A DNA stretch of 64,000 nt from Blattamonas nauphoetae (GCA_033064195.1 JARBJD010000023.1:372001-436000), one strand, 5' to 3'. Counted from the first letter of the stretch, positions 35,701 to 46,223 are shown. Notes: generated by a model not told the origin, from the letters alone. Translations and numbers: made by a program.

Positions 35701-38700
35701 TCATGCGAGAGACATATGCTTGTTTGTTCACCTTGAATTGCTGCTTCTGACGAGAGATGATGGCAGCAGGAGGGTCAAGTGGATCGTCGATGTACAAATA
35801 CGCGTTGTTCATTGCATCTTCCAATGACCGCCCATCGCTTCCTCCACAGACACCCAAGAACAGCGACTGGACGACTCGAGAGAGGAACTGAGAAGTGTCC
35901 ATCTCTCCAGAATTCCATTCTGTGAAGCGGCACCAGACAACTCGGGGGATGGTGGCCCAGGAGCCGATGTTGTCGTGGTCAAAGAGTGATTGGATGGTGG
36001 AGAGGGCAAGCGAGAGGATGGAAGCAAAGGTTGTGAAGGAGCGGGATGCAAGTTCTGGCTGTTGGTTGGACTGAAGTGGAGCGGTTTGCGGTCTCAGATT
36101 TTTGTATTGATGAAGCGGTGCTTGCGGGCGAGTTGTGTGGTCGAACGGGAAGGCGACAGGTTTCATCTTCGCAGGGCATTGAAGGAAGTGAGGGCCTTCT
36201 GTTTCGTTGATCAGTCCCATCATCGCACTTCCCAAAGTATCCGATTCCTCCGAGTCTGAGACGGTCCACGTCTCTCGATGCGACATGTCTTGGAGATTCT
36301 CCGCGATGCGACGCCAATCACCAGAAGCCTGCTGCGGATCGAGACACCATTCGTCCGTGTCGGGGAAGAGACACTGGATGAGAGCAACAGCGGCACTCCA
36401 ATGGAAGAAAGCAGCTCGTTCGGCTGAGTTGAGATGTCGTGCAGCGAGAGCGCTTTCATCGTCGTCCTCGTCATCATCCTCGTCCTCGCTTCCGGAGAGC
36501 GATGAATCTGTGGACGACTCGGATGAAGAAAAGTCGGTGTCTGTTTCAGTCATCGACGCAGGATCATTCTCGTCAACCGTCCCAGCCTTCTTCTTCTTCA
36601 GAGGCCTCACCTGCTCCACAGTGTTCTCGGACGGGTTGTCGGGAGTGGATATTCGGATCTCGTCTTCCACGTCGTCCATCCGATTTGTGATCCAGAACGG
36701 TTGCTGGTTGGAGTTGAGAGCAACCTGATACGTGACTGTTGGAGACGGCGACATCACTGATTCGGGTGTTGGCTGATCATCGGACTGTTCTTTTGGGGGT
36801 TTGAGTCGATCCTCTCGCAAGGACAGACAAAGCTCGTGAAGAACTGTCCAGAAGAACCGTTTTCTCAGAACAAGAGGAACGTTGGACTTGAAAGTGTTCT
36901 TCACAACTTCGAGGATGAGGAGTCCTTTGATGAGCGGTGGAAGCTGGAGTGAATGCGGTGTAATGCGAGTGGTCGCGTAGGGAGATGAAGGGGAGATCAA
37001 AAAGAGGAGTGACGAGAAAGTGAACTCAAAGTTCGATGGGGATTCGTGTGAGAAGGCAATCACATTTGAGAAGAATGTCGGGAAGATGGCGGTGAGAAGA
37101 GGAGACGGAACTGGTTGAGAGATGGTTCGGAGAGCAAGTTGCATGGAGAACGACGATCTCTCAAGCTCGTCTGCCTTCAGGAGCATTTCAAGCGAATGGT
37201 ATGCACTCGTCCCATCTGCAGCTCTGAGCCAGCGCAACGATTTATCATCAACTTTTGAGTTGATGGGCTTGTTCAGACGCATCAGGATGGTGACACACTC
37301 GAAGACACATTGGAGAGCCAGCTTTCTCATCGACCGACGGTCAACAAAGGAGTACGGCGGAATGGACATGAGGAGGAGGAACTGAGTCGAGAGTGGAGAG
37401 ATGATTGGGAACTCTGAGTGGACTGGCCGCGGACGAATGCGGAGTCGTGTGGGGACGAGTGGAGAGATGAAATCGGGTCCAGGGAAGAAGAGGGTGTCCT
37501 CTGGGAGGAAATGGGGTGTGTTTGGATCGAGAACGGCAGATTCAAGCGAGTCGAAGGTGAAGTCGTCTGGGATGAAGATGTACTCGGTCATGAGGAGATC
37601 GAACATCATCTTCTCCCTCTCCGTCGTTTTAACGAGGAGAGGTGTTTTCGCTTTCTGAATCTCGCGTAGTTTTGGGATAGTGACAGTCAGAGTCCACAGA
37701 ATCTCGGACCACAGAATGGAGAGGTACATGATGTTGTCGGCTTGCTTGGAGAGGGTCGAGTTGACAGCCCTGAGTCTCCACCAGCTGCTGTCAGGACAGA
37801 GCGATTCCACAGCTCGTGGGAGAGAGAAGGGATCTGAAGGAGACGATGAAAACTTGGTGAAAGGAGTGTTGACAGGATCAGAATTTGTGCTGGACAGATC
37901 GTCACTTCTTGTGTTAGCTGCAGCTTCCCGAATCATCTTTTCCAAATCGATCTCCTCTTCGTAGCTGAAGATGAGAGGATCGCGGAAGCAGTGCTGCTCA
38001 CAAAACGAGAATGAGATCTGTTCGTAAAAGTGAACAATCTCGGCAAGGACGAACGGGTTGGTGAACGAATCGACGATGAGTGAGCTGAAGTACACGATGA
38101 CAAGAGACGTGCTCAGTTTGTCGGGTCGACATCGGTCGGCAATTTGCTCAAACGCAGTCTGGAAGTTGTTCGAGGCAGGCACTTCGGTGATTGTGGGGTC
38201 GATGATCTTTGATCTGAACTCCAACAATTGCTGAGGATTTGCGAATGGGTTTGGAAGATGAGTTGTCTCCTTTGGAACAGGATGCTCCACAAAAGCAGGC
38301 ATCTCGTTGAAGATTCTGTTGAAAGGAGCAAGCCCGAGTGTTCTGTCAGCGAGGATGTGTTTGGGGTACGACGGAAGAAGGGCAGGAACGGAGTGTGAGC
38401 GGTTCATGTGGACATGGCCTTGGTTGCCACTATTCCAGTTGGCTATCTGTTGCGAGGACGTCTCGAAGTTGGTGTCGTGGATGAGTGTGGACGCTGTGAA
38501 GGAGGATGCTCTGGATGACGTGGAATTCGTGCGGGAGTGTGCGTAGATGTGGCTTGGCGGGATTGGCTGGTGGGCGGTGTCTTCCGCCTGTGAATCCGAC
38601 GACGACGAGAAAAGATGATACGCTGAGTAACATGAAACAACTGTTGAGCTTTCGGATGAGTCCGAATCGTCGGTGTCGGGCTCTGTTGTGTTTTGATGAA

Positions 38701-39943
38701 CTTCTTCCGAAACTTCAGGTGAAAGGGGGAAATAATCATTTTGCTGATCGGCTGGAGTCTCGTTGACTTCCTCATCGGGTTGATCGTTCTTTTGTTCCTC
38801 AGTGTTTGCTGTTCTTTGAACGAGGCCTCTTTTCGCTTCTCTTCGAAGAGCAATCGCTGCGACCGTTTCTGTGATGCGAGATCTTGCCTTCAGACGACGA
38901 CGTTTTTGGACAGTATGCTTGTCATTGTCATCTTCATTGTCAGATGTGACGAAAGGGATTAGGTGTGTGAGATGAGGAACAAGTGAATTGACGACAGAAA
39001 GAAATGAATCTGACTGTGTCAAATCATTCAGAATGCGAATTGGCGAGACAATAGGTGATAGTCTTGTTAATATTTGTGAGATTCGAAGATCTCCTTGTCT
39101 TTTGGCTGGATATCGTGATAAAATAGTGATAAATGCAAGAATTGGAACAGTGTCGCGAAAAACAGACATTGGCGGTGTTCTGATAGGTTGAGGAAATATC
39201 GTATGCGAATAGCGAGTCTCGTACGGCATCCTGTGATGGAATGTTGACTGTTGAACGGCTAACGAGAGCCGTATTGAAGATTCAAGAGCCATTTCAGGTG
39301 CACAACGTGGAAGTCCAATCAAAGGGACACTTTCATTGAATGTGGTGAATTGTCTGGGCTTCTGTGACGAAATGAAGGGGGTTTGGTAACCGAATTGGTA
39401 ATGATTCTCTGCGAACGGATAAGAAGGAGAATAATTGTAACCCGATGGAAAACTGAGAGGTTGAGATTCACCTGGCGACGGAAGCCCCAGCTCCTCATAG
39501 ACGATGGGGCGAAAGGTGACACGAGTCGGGCGCATGTCAATAATGGCAAGGATACATCCTGGATTGAGAGAATTGTATCGAAAAAGCATTCTATCTGATC
39601 TCTTGTCGACCATTTTTGGGTTCATTGAGATGTAAACTTTGGAGTCACTGAGAACCAAGAATGGTGAGGTCAAAATGAGTTGGACGTAGATCGGGTAATG
39701 AACATTCTTGGGATGATGTAACAAATCCTGGAGATTTTTGCGTTTGGCAGTTTCTTGTTTTTGGAAAAGAGATAGAATGCGAGGTCTGAGTTGATCAATT
39801 CTGTTGGTGTAAACAGGTAACGCAAGGGAAAGAAATCGTTTACTCACATAGCAAAGTTGAAGAAGGTCGGATAGAGGCAAGAAAGAGAAAATGTACTGTG
39901 TGAGGGCATCAGAACATTCTGAGAGCATCGATCGGACCACCAT
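32744..39943 (-). CDS. Giant F-box protein, 2,399 residues, no introns
   Basis: A single 7.2-kb open frame. Residues about 10-45 (LTQYIFSFLPLSDLLQLCYV, then SKRF) form an F-box, the Skp1-binding part of SCF ubiquitin ligases. The rest has no WD40, LRR or Kelch repeat. Folded-looking hydrophobic segments alternate with disordered stretches: a basic KRRRLKARSR patch, Ser/Asp runs (SDSDSSESS type), DEDDDEDDDE in the middle, a long charged coiled coil with LKKKKKDKDQ, a Pro-rich part and an acidic SLSLSTDDSSDEDEA near the end. It may recruit a substrate through one of the folded parts. Lack of introns in so long a frame is unusual here. Substrate and pathway are unknown. Confidence 0.75.
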   Translation of the reverse strand: MVVRSMLSECSDALTQYIFSFLPLSDLLQLCYVSKRFLSLALPVYTNRIDQLRPRILSLFQKQETAKRKNLQDLLHHPKNVHYPIYVQLILTSPFLVLSDSKVYISMNPKMVDKRSDRMLFRYNSLNPGCILAIIDMRPTRVTFRPIVYEELGLPSPGESQPLSFPSGYNYSPSYPFAENHYQFGYQTPFISSQKPRQFTTFNESVPLIGLPRCAPEMALESSIRLSLAVQQSTFHHRMPYETRYSHTIFPQPIRTPPMSVFRDTVPILAFITILSRYPAKRQGDLRISQILTRLSPIVSPIRILNDLTQSDSFLSVVNSLVPHLTHLIPFVTSDNEDDNDKHTVQKRRRLKARSRITETVAAIALRREAKRGLVQRTANTEEQKNDQPDEEVNETPADQQNDYFPLSPEVSEEVHQNTTEPDTDDSDSSESSTVVSCYSAYHLFSSSSDSQAEDTAHQPIPPSHIYAHSRTNSTSSRASSFTASTLIHDTNFETSSQQIANWNSGNQGHVHMNRSHSVPALLPSYPKHILADRTLGLAPFNRIFNEMPAFVEHPVPKETTHLPNPFANPQQLLEFRSKIIDPTITEVPASNNFQTAFEQIADRCRPDKLSTSLVIVYFSSLIVDSFTNPFVLAEIVHFYEQISFSFCEQHCFRDPLIFSYEEEIDLEKMIREAAANTRSDDLSSTNSDPVNTPFTKFSSSPSDPFSLPRAVESLCPDSSWWRLRAVNSTLSKQADNIMYLSILWSEILWTLTVTIPKLREIQKAKTPLLVKTTEREKMMFDLLMTEYIFIPDDFTFDSLESAVLDPNTPHFLPEDTLFFPGPDFISPLVPTRLRIRPRPVHSEFPIISPLSTQFLLLMSIPPYSFVDRRSMRKLALQCVFECVTILMRLNKPINSKVDDKSLRWLRAADGTSAYHSLEMLLKADELERSSFSMQLALRTISQPVPSPLLTAIFPTFFSNVIAFSHESPSNFEFTFSSLLFLISPSSPYATTRITPHSLQLPPLIKGLLILEVVKNTFKSNVPLVLRKRFFWTVLHELCLSLREDRLKPPKEQSDDQPTPESVMSPSPTVTYQVALNSNQQPFWITNRMDDVEDEIRISTPDNPSENTVEQVRPLKKKKAGTVDENDPASMTETDTDFSSSESSTDSSLSGSEDEDDDEDDDESALAARHLNSAERAAFFHWSAAVALIQCLFPDTDEWCLDPQQASGDWRRIAENLQDMSHRETWTVSDSEESDTLGSAMMGLINETEGPHFLQCPAKMKPVAFPFDHTTRPQAPLHQYKNLRPQTAPLQSNQQPELASRSFTTFASILSLALSTIQSLFDHDNIGSWATIPRVVWCRFTEWNSGEMDTSQFLSRVVQSLFLGVCGGSDGRSLEDAMNNAYLYIDDPLDPPAAIISRQKQQFKVNKQAYVSRMNTYSLAHPARFTQSPPNIISPSFGYPPQIPLVSDIVFPGTVGMLHSSATLSSYSIFSFSESFGPLVRPSFLSSLFFSLIFPAQSPHILNTHINHYVRLRKQESHTDDEDQPRPSSNLTRNYASSTNNVILPAPVLSFQYPFPSIPVERTIDPSSPNSASAAKYSSAYTLTAYQQYFVDDLDAQSFIQESLGILSPISLAQSKRLPATTLTRTLFQHVSSCFMSNHRSMKHRATQAKVQFEQFLVENQNLILRERGLEMLEEEFRQLKDDVVESRRRRVQESIEAIKSIPHDVRTSLKKKKKDKDQQVTVTVPLNGVILTAGLPPTEQQIIQKTVFKIAEDSVQDDVNVPDSGQGADEPPTLLQTTITLPSKQKKDKKAQSDSSLLDTTPPAPSPPPAVQPSNQTPPLASPSQPLATLPKYLQQMDLLDPLPEQHQRECDILVTKLTQIQLEEAAIADLRRKVLALHPANASEKFLVICLTELLNAFFPSSTAQQLHHPRLIDALMLQEQKWSELDDDDDTVVWMDDLPQRGQFLFESRRWKNVVMSIRSHSFFARKYGESEQDLLEEYRIDLPSSGAQIEKPPLEKPSSARDSPPLPNIPHSLSENAFGSLGAPSLATAKTTSRPPLPLYRPTVHAAYPPPPVKFTKKKKTEEIEQTEQSLPTDEKGERKDEIDPNAFIFDDGFDFGDSEWEFPDAIFPEPVPPSEVPTQPTPSESDVNVVDEQGRHSAAPHLPWHPRLRVPSSDQIAFSDPPSSNLAHVPVSDSLQNNSFCPFAIHSQRRWFSLTELAFLFDDSIRQFAEIVTETDPDFATQFIPAHVPKEEDDDSLSLSTDDSSDEDEAFYAQLDSSGASSQRHPILQNMPRLLEDDEFYSRFVGKRRGFTPHSVGTAAYHLIIAHTICQYAKLLFSVIHIRILQQVVSDTLSIIVPLNPDNSRSLLEDETLRFGILDSAYALRALFWFISEVVDTKEASFSELFQFEGDRPP

Positions 39944-39976
39944 GGAACATTCTGGACAAACTGAACATATTTCATC
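39944..39976. promoter_or_regulatory. 33-bp head-to-head gap
   Basis: The F-box gene and the ARM-repeat gene start 33 bp apart on opposite strands, the shortest such gap in the window. A shared core promoter, or promoters inside the first codons, must be used. The sequence includes GGAACATTCTGG and CTGAACATATTTC. Confidence 0.45.
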
Positions 39977-42282
39977 ATGGATCCATTAAACAGATTGTCC
40001 AATCGCCATATCTTATTGAATAATGATGGTGGGGGTGATGATTCAGATCACTCAAACCATAAAATCTCACTCCGAACTTCCAAACGCTCTATCACCAACA
40101 AGAAACGCTACAAACAAGGGAAATCTTCGTCTTCGGGAAAAAAAACACCGATAACTAAAAATGTGTTCACTTTTTTTTCTCTATGACCTGTTATTATCAC
40201 AGGAACTTGAAGTGCAGATCTGGGACTGTCTCACCGGAATAAAATCCGATAACCCCACAACAGTTGATCTATCACTCAGGGTTCTTGTTCAATATACAAA
40301 AAAAACTGAATTTAATCAAATTTTTATTCAATCAAATGGGATCGACGTAATCTCATTCCATCTCCAACATCCAGCGAATACAGATAGAACAGTATGATCT
40401 CATTCATTTTATTCTGCAGAACCTCTTGATCGATCTCCTTCAAGACATGAGTATGTTCCTCTTCGCCATATATCTCATTTGATCAGCCGCGAAAGAAGAC
40501 GATCAAATCATCAGTGATAGAATCCTGAACTCACAAATTCCCGATGCTTTGATTTCACTCTTTGATAGCTCACACCTGACCCAGATTATTACAGTATATT
40601 TCTGTTGTACGCACTTATCCGTTCAGGTTCTCAAAAATATCGCTATCGATTGCTCAGAGCTGTTCTACTCGTGTCTTGGGACCGCTATTCTCCCCCGCAT
40701 TGCTTCACATCTGACTTCCATCCTCGAATTTTACAAAGAAAACACTGTGCGCCCTCACAATCGACTCGATCTTGATGAATCACCTCACGACGAACTTTTA
40801 TTGGAACTTCTCGATCTTCTCGGTGCTATCGAACATGAAGGTGCGTTAGCTCAGCTTGCGACACAATTTATGCCATTAATATCCCCATTCTTGTGTCATG
40901 TCAATGAAGAGATTCAATTGACAGTTGTCAAAATCATGTCACACCTGAGTCTGGATCCCTGTGCCTCCAAAACAATTGCACACACAACCATTCAAACAGA
41001 ACAGATGAACAGCAGGGATGAAGTTGTGATCGTCCACCACAGTCTCCTCTCCGTCCTCTGCAGCGTGTATAGAGACTACATCGACACGTACGACCGATGC
41101 ACACAGAAGATCCGGTACCTCGGCTGTATTGCCCAACGCAGACGCATCTGGACGAGGAACCACAGCCATTATGAGCCGGTGCTGGTCACACCAAACAGAC
41201 CAACGGCGTTCAATCAGAGTGAGTTGAAGATCCTTGCCGATATTCAGAGCACACTCAATCATGCGAGCCAGACACTGCGAGAGATTGCGATGGTCTTCGT
41301 TCGTCTCTCCCAGTGGGACGACGAGGACACGCAACTTGTGCTCGATTCGGGGATTATGAGTAGTTTCGGGGAGTTCCTCACAATCGCGACGGCACAGGGA
41401 GAGTTTCAAGCGATGCTCATGCCGAACGAGCTGATGGAAAAGCTGTACGCGATGACCACAGCCTACCAAGTCTTGACGAACCTGGAGGACATCCAAGACC
41501 TGATCCAGAAAGAGGCCATTCCGTACTTCACAGTCATCGACGACGACATCATCGAAGACAATCGAGTCTGCCAGAAGCATCTCCATCAGCCTTTGGGACA
41601 CGACTTCCGCGGGATGATAGTGGCAAACACGACAGACCCAGTTTCAGACATTCTGATGTGTCTGTCAAACACAGTTGCGGGGACACCCGAACAGACCCGA
41701 CAGACACTCTGCAGTCTGTATCCAGACCAGAGCGACCCGTATTTTGCCTTCTTCTCGGCGCTTGCCGATCAGATCACAACAGGCATCCCCGTCCTCATCT
41801 GCGAGAGCCTCTTCATCGTGCACGGCCTCACACTTGGACCGCCCGACATCCGCCTCGCATTCATCCGCTCTGAGCTGTTCCCTCTCGTGGTCAGCCTGAG
41901 TGGGTGTCTCTCTTCGTACAAGCCGATCCACCAAACCACTTTTCTGGAAATAATTTCCACGCTCATCCGGTCTGGCTTGACCAACGAAGCGGGAGCGTTT
42001 GCCCAGCAAGATTCTGTTCAGCGAGAAATCGCCATTGTGACTGTCTTGGCAGTGAACGACCCCACTTTCGAGGCGTTTGTGGTTGCCGCGTCGAAGTCGC
42101 GCGATGGCAAAGTTCGGGCACGTGCCAAGCAACTCATGGACTGCTTTCAGATGGCGAAGACCAATGTCTCACCAGAGGAATTTGAAGAAATGAAAATCAC
42201 AACACGAGTGGACCTGTTTTCGAGCCAATCATCTTACGAAACCATTGTTCGTAATCCTTTTTCTACACGTTTTCCGCCTTGA
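39977..42282 (+). CDS. Armadillo/HEAT-repeat protein, importin-alpha-like
   Basis: Four exons. A basic N-terminus (SLRTSKRSITNKKRYKQGK) is followed by successive helical repeats: TTVDLSLRVLVQYTKKTEF, LFDSSHLTQII, VLKNIAIDCSELF, LLLELLDLLGAIEHEG, VVKIMSHLSLDP and so on to LSGCLSSYKPIHQTTFLEII. The basic head plus ARM array recalls importin alpha with its importin-beta-binding region, but the usual Trp/Asn ladder (ENAAWALSNI type) is not seen, so nuclear-import function is only a possibility. The end NPFSTRFPP has no known motif. Introns are about 40-50 nt; one lies after TKN (ending CACAG). It shares its upstream region with the giant F-box gene. Confidence 0.6.
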
Positions 42283-42443
42283 AGGAAACTCGAAATAATC
42301 CGACTCAGGGCAATTCTGATAGATTTAACAGCATTTCCCATACATTTTCCAGAACTTTTTTGTTCTGTAGACTTTTACTGGCGGGGCCTGGAATTCGCTA
42401 TTCCATTCTAATGGGCCGGATCTCGATTCTCTATCAAATAACC

Positions 42444-43124
42444 ATGGAATCAAACGAAGACGAGACCATTGACTACCAGCAATCCGGTGAGCCCGATGTC
42501 AATGATGGAACAGAGGGTGAAGATGGACCTGAGGTCATAATCACAGATGGAGGAGATGATGATGCTACCGCTGAGGAAACGTCTCAAAATGAAGAACCTG
42601 ACAATACAGAGGAAACATCTAGTAGTCTAACTCCCCAACAGTCTGTTATTTCATTCAATCTTCATGTCTTCTTCACATCGATTCCTTGACAAAAAACCCT
42701 ATTCGAAACCCTGCTACTCTTCTTCCACACTCTCATATTCCTTGCACAACATAGAAAATATCTGATTGAGCATCAGAGGCTGTTGCAGGAGAAGAGAGAT
42801 GCAGCGGAAGTTCTAAGACAACAGACAGAAGAAAAGGCTCAGCAAGAATACGAGAAATTCTCAACTGATAGACAGTCACAAATTGAGAAGAACAAGGCTG
42901 AAAATGCGTATTCATTTTGTTTTTCTTCCTTCATTTTCTTCAAACCTCGACCCTAAAGTACTGAGGAAGCTCAGTTCCTCGAAAAGAAATCTGGCTTCCA
43001 GCCCTGGACTTCCGCGACCGACATGTGTGATTTCTCCAAATCACACGAAGGAGATGTGACACGTATGCAGCAGATTATGAGAATGCTCAAAAACAAAGAA
43101 ACGATCGCCGCACAAAGTTCCTAA
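42444..43124 (+). CDS. CLTA: Clathrin light chain
   Basis: Three exons, about 170 residues. An acidic disordered head (MESNEDETIDYQ onward) leads through a GTCTGT intron to the heptad coiled coil that binds the heavy chain (YLIEHQRLLQEKRDAAEV), and a GTATTC intron leads to the conserved end, FQPWTSATDMCDFSKSHEGD with DVTRMQQIMRMLKN, which matches the human WERVARLCDF and DVSRMRSVLISLK. It regulates clathrin coat assembly at plasma membrane and trans-Golgi. Length is a little short for the family. No calmodulin-binding insert was noticed. Confidence 0.88.
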
Positions 43125-43464
43125 TTTCCCTCACAACCTCTTCATTCAAAAAAGACCGTTCACCTCTCATTTTTCTGTAAGATGTTTCCTCACCTCAGTT
43201 AACTCCATTTTCACATTCATTGGAAAATTGACGCAGACATGAGAGAGATCACCATTATCCACTTTTCAGAGTTATCTCACATAGAATTCCATCAGGACCT
43301 CAAGAAAAAATGAAGGATGCGTGCATTCTTTCGATAATCTGTGGCATGATGCGATATATTGTTGTGGTGGAGTGTGTGGCAGACCGAGTCAGTCAACACC
43401 AATTCGTGAGACAGATAAGAAACTTCAGATTTTTTATCTTCGAAAATGAAATGATTTCATTACA
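43125..43464. other. Intergenic, convergent gene ends
   Basis: About 340 bp between clathrin light chain and the end of the minus-strand basic protein. A plus-strand frame from 43310 overlaps the neighbour's exons and is low in coding character. I see nothing else here. Confidence 0.5.
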
Positions 43465-44206
43465 TTACTTCCATTTTTTTCCTTTTTTCTTTCCTTTCGT
43501 TTGTGGTTTCTGTGCAGGTCGAGCTTTTTTTCTATCAGTGTTTGTGGATGACGATTCTGTTTGACGTATCAATTCCTTGTCAATATGAAGAATTCCCTTC
43601 TTGTATCTACCCAGTGATGTTGTTAAACCACGATGAGGATCAGGACCAGTTCGATCTCGTTGTCTGAGAGCTTTCTTTGTTGTTGTGAGATGTTTCTTCG
43701 GAGGAGTGATCCCCTGTTCAAGTGCCTGTACGAGATATGTCCGAAATGAAAGAGGAATTCACACTTTCTTGATAGACTTCTCATTTCGTTCCTTCTGTTT
43801 TTTGATCATTCCCTGGAGGATTTTATACGGCGTTTTTGGGGAAGGAATTGGCTAGAAAGATAGTGCAAAGATAGATAGATCCACAGGGAAGATTAATTTC
43901 AGACTATTCCTCCTCGTTGAACTCGTTGTTTGTTTTCCCAATCAAATCTAGCCTTTCCCCTCAATTTGAGGCCACCTACAGAAATGGATGAGATTATTCG
44001 AGAAACTCGTTGATGTTATAGAGAATGATACCGAGTTCATTCACAATTCGCTTTGTAGAGACGAACATTTCTTCCTCCTTTCTATGAAGGTTCTCCTCTT
44101 CCTTTTTCCGCTGTTGCTCACGAAGAGTGTTTGAAGAGGATCGTTTTGGAGTTCGGGGTTGATATAGACTAATCAATGGCGACTGGACGATGAGTGGGCC
44201 ATTCAT
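43465..44206 (-). CDS. Small basic protein, C1orf131/Faf1-like ribosome-biogenesis candidate
   Basis: Four short exons joined by GTATCA, GTCTGA and GTGTGA introns give about 190 residues that no single frame shows. It starts MNGPLIVQSPLISLY, has a charged helix (LREQQRKKEEENLHRKEEE), then KTPYKILQGMIKKQKERNEK, DPHRGLTTSLGRYKKGILHI and IDKELIRQTES, and ends in Lys-rich KGKKKGKKWK. The GRYKKGIL-DKELI segment resembles the C-terminal motif (GRFxxGxLxLSKxxI) of DUF4602 proteins such as human C1orf131 and yeast Faf1, which work in 18S rRNA maturation in the nucleolus. High Lys/Arg content agrees. The family link is by eye. Confidence 0.5.
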
Positions 44207-44256
44207 GAAAAAAAGATGGATATGATCCGAACATTGTCGAGCACTGGTGACGTCTC
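44207..44256. promoter_or_regulatory. 50-bp head-to-head gap
   Basis: The basic protein and VPS11 start 50 bp apart on opposite strands. This leaves no room for a missing N-terminal part of VPS11 directly upstream. Confidence 0.45.
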
Positions 44257-46223
44257 ATGGATGATGAAACCATCGATGAGCAGTTTCCAAAAATTTTATT
44301 GAGAATTGAGCAAGAAAACCCTGCATTCGTTGTACGGAAGCTTCTCCCACCGTCTGGTGAACAGAGGATTGATTTGTTGATTATATACCTGAAACAACTT
44401 CATGCTTTGGGACTTGCTACCAATGAATATACAACGTTGTTAATCAACTGCTTTACGAAGCTAAATCGCGAGCATGATCTCGAATCTTTCTTATCAGTAT
44501 GTACATGCAACTATTCATCTCAATATTTCCAAAAAAGTCTATTGATTTGAGTCATCTTGATACTAGTTATACTATTGAAGTCTGCGACCAAGCTGGATTC
44601 CACTCTCAGGCCCTCAATCTTGCACGACGAATTGGCAACCATAAATTTGTTCTCCGCTCGATAATCTCGCAAGAAGAGAAATATGCATCAGAAAATCAAT
44701 CAATTTCACAAATAGATCCCGAATTAGCACTTTTAGAAGAAGAAGAGATCACCGAACAATTGAACCAACAATCAGCCCATTCCACGTCATCTCCTCTTGA
44801 ACAGGCTTTGGATTATCTCTTTACTCTTGATGAAGAAGATGTTATCGAAAGTTTATTGTCGTTTGGTCCACGTCTCTTCACAAAGTTCCCTGAACGAACA
44901 ACAACTCTCATGATTGAGAAGTGTATGGCAGATCCAACAAAATTTCTGCATCTGTTTGTTGGACATGATCAACAACTTGTGCAATTTCTCAACCACTGCC
45001 TCTCTAGACAATTTGAACATCAACAATCGACGTCAGACGAGGAGAACACTCGAACAGCACAACTCATTGAAATGCTCATTGGTGCGTACCTCCGCTTGTC
45101 AGTATGTGTCTTTTACCGTCTTCCCCATTTTTTCTCCCACAGCACACAGACAAGTCACGAGAAAACGAGTACAACCAACAAGTCCTCAAACTCCTCCGCG
45201 AGAATGGACACATTCTTGACATGGACAGTGTCCTGATGGTTGCAATGATGAATAGCGGGCAATTTGCTGTTGAGTACATTCTGGAAAAGGAAGGGCGCTT
45301 CAAAGATCTCCTCCACACCATTTTGCAAACCAGGCCTGTCTTTGGAACGTCCCTCCCTCCTTCTCAGCGGGAAGCGAAGGAGCGGGAGACGTACACACGG
45401 ATGATCCAGATCTGTGAGAGGTACGGAACGCCTGGAGAGGTATTCGATCCTTCTTTGATGACTCGCCAGCACAATTTTGATTTGAACCTGTGGAACTACG
45501 CGCTGTGTTCGCTCTCTGCTCTTCATGCTCGAGCCGGTGATTGCATTGCCTCTGCTCGTGACGATGCCATCAAACAGATTTTGGAAGGTGTGCTCTTCTC
45601 CTCCACATCGCCCTTCGTCAGCCATGTCTCGATTGGAAAGTGTCCCACTCCTCCCTCTTCTCGACACTCTCACCAGCAACCCAGAAATCTCGCTCTCGAC
45701 TGTGCAAGACTTCATCGTTGCCTCTTTTCAGTCGGTGGAGAACGAGCTGGAGAGGGTGGTTGCCACAGAGAGGAGGAAGGAGGCAGATGTCGAGGAGGCC
45801 AAACAAGCATTCCAACATTTCTACACTCAGTTTGCCCACAACTGCCATCCACGGACCATTTGTCTCCTTTCATCATTCATCCCCCTCTCCTCTCTCATGT
45901 AACATTCTTCTTCTTCTCTCAGACCGACACTGTTCACCTCGTACACCTGCTGCCAATGCTCTCAACCGATCAGAACCCCACTGATCCACTTCATGTGTGG
46001 CCACTCCTACCACGAGAGTTGTGTGTCGGAGTCGAGGGAGTGCCCGCTTTGCCTGCCCAAACACTTCCAGATCCAGCAGAGATACCACTCCATCACCCAC
46101 ATGGCTGAGGAGTACACGCAGGACGAGCAGAAGGTCGACCAGACCATCCAGCAGATGGAAGTCGACAAGATGGATGTCGTGTTTGCGGAGATCGGAAAGG
46201 GAGCCATCAGCACAGCTTGGTAG
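44257..46223 (+). CDS. VPS11: VPS11 without its N-terminal beta-propeller
   Basis: The product aligns with about the last 60 percent of VPS11, the core subunit of the HOPS and CORVET tethers on late endosomes and lysosomes. NPAFVVRKLLPP, IDLLIIYLKQLHALGLA and TTLLINCFTKL match human YVIRKFL, LTAYLQTLH and TTLLLNCYTKL. The alpha-solenoid continues (SGQFAVEYILEKEGRFKDLL, MIQICERYGTPGE), then a coiled coil (RRKEADVEEAKQAFQHF) and a RING-H2 finger, CCQCSQPIRTPLIHFMCGHS then HESC and CPLC. About 400 residues of WD40 propeller expected before this are absent, and a divergent gene starts 50 bp upstream. Introns number four or five. The frame stops at 46223; splicing from GTAGTC into a further exon near 46305-46464 is conceivable. 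Confidence 0.85.

Noticed and set aside
43310-43564. An 84-codon plus-strand frame with hydrophobic ends.
   Set aside because: It is antisense to the last exon of the basic protein and has Phe-rich runs typical of antisense Lys codons.
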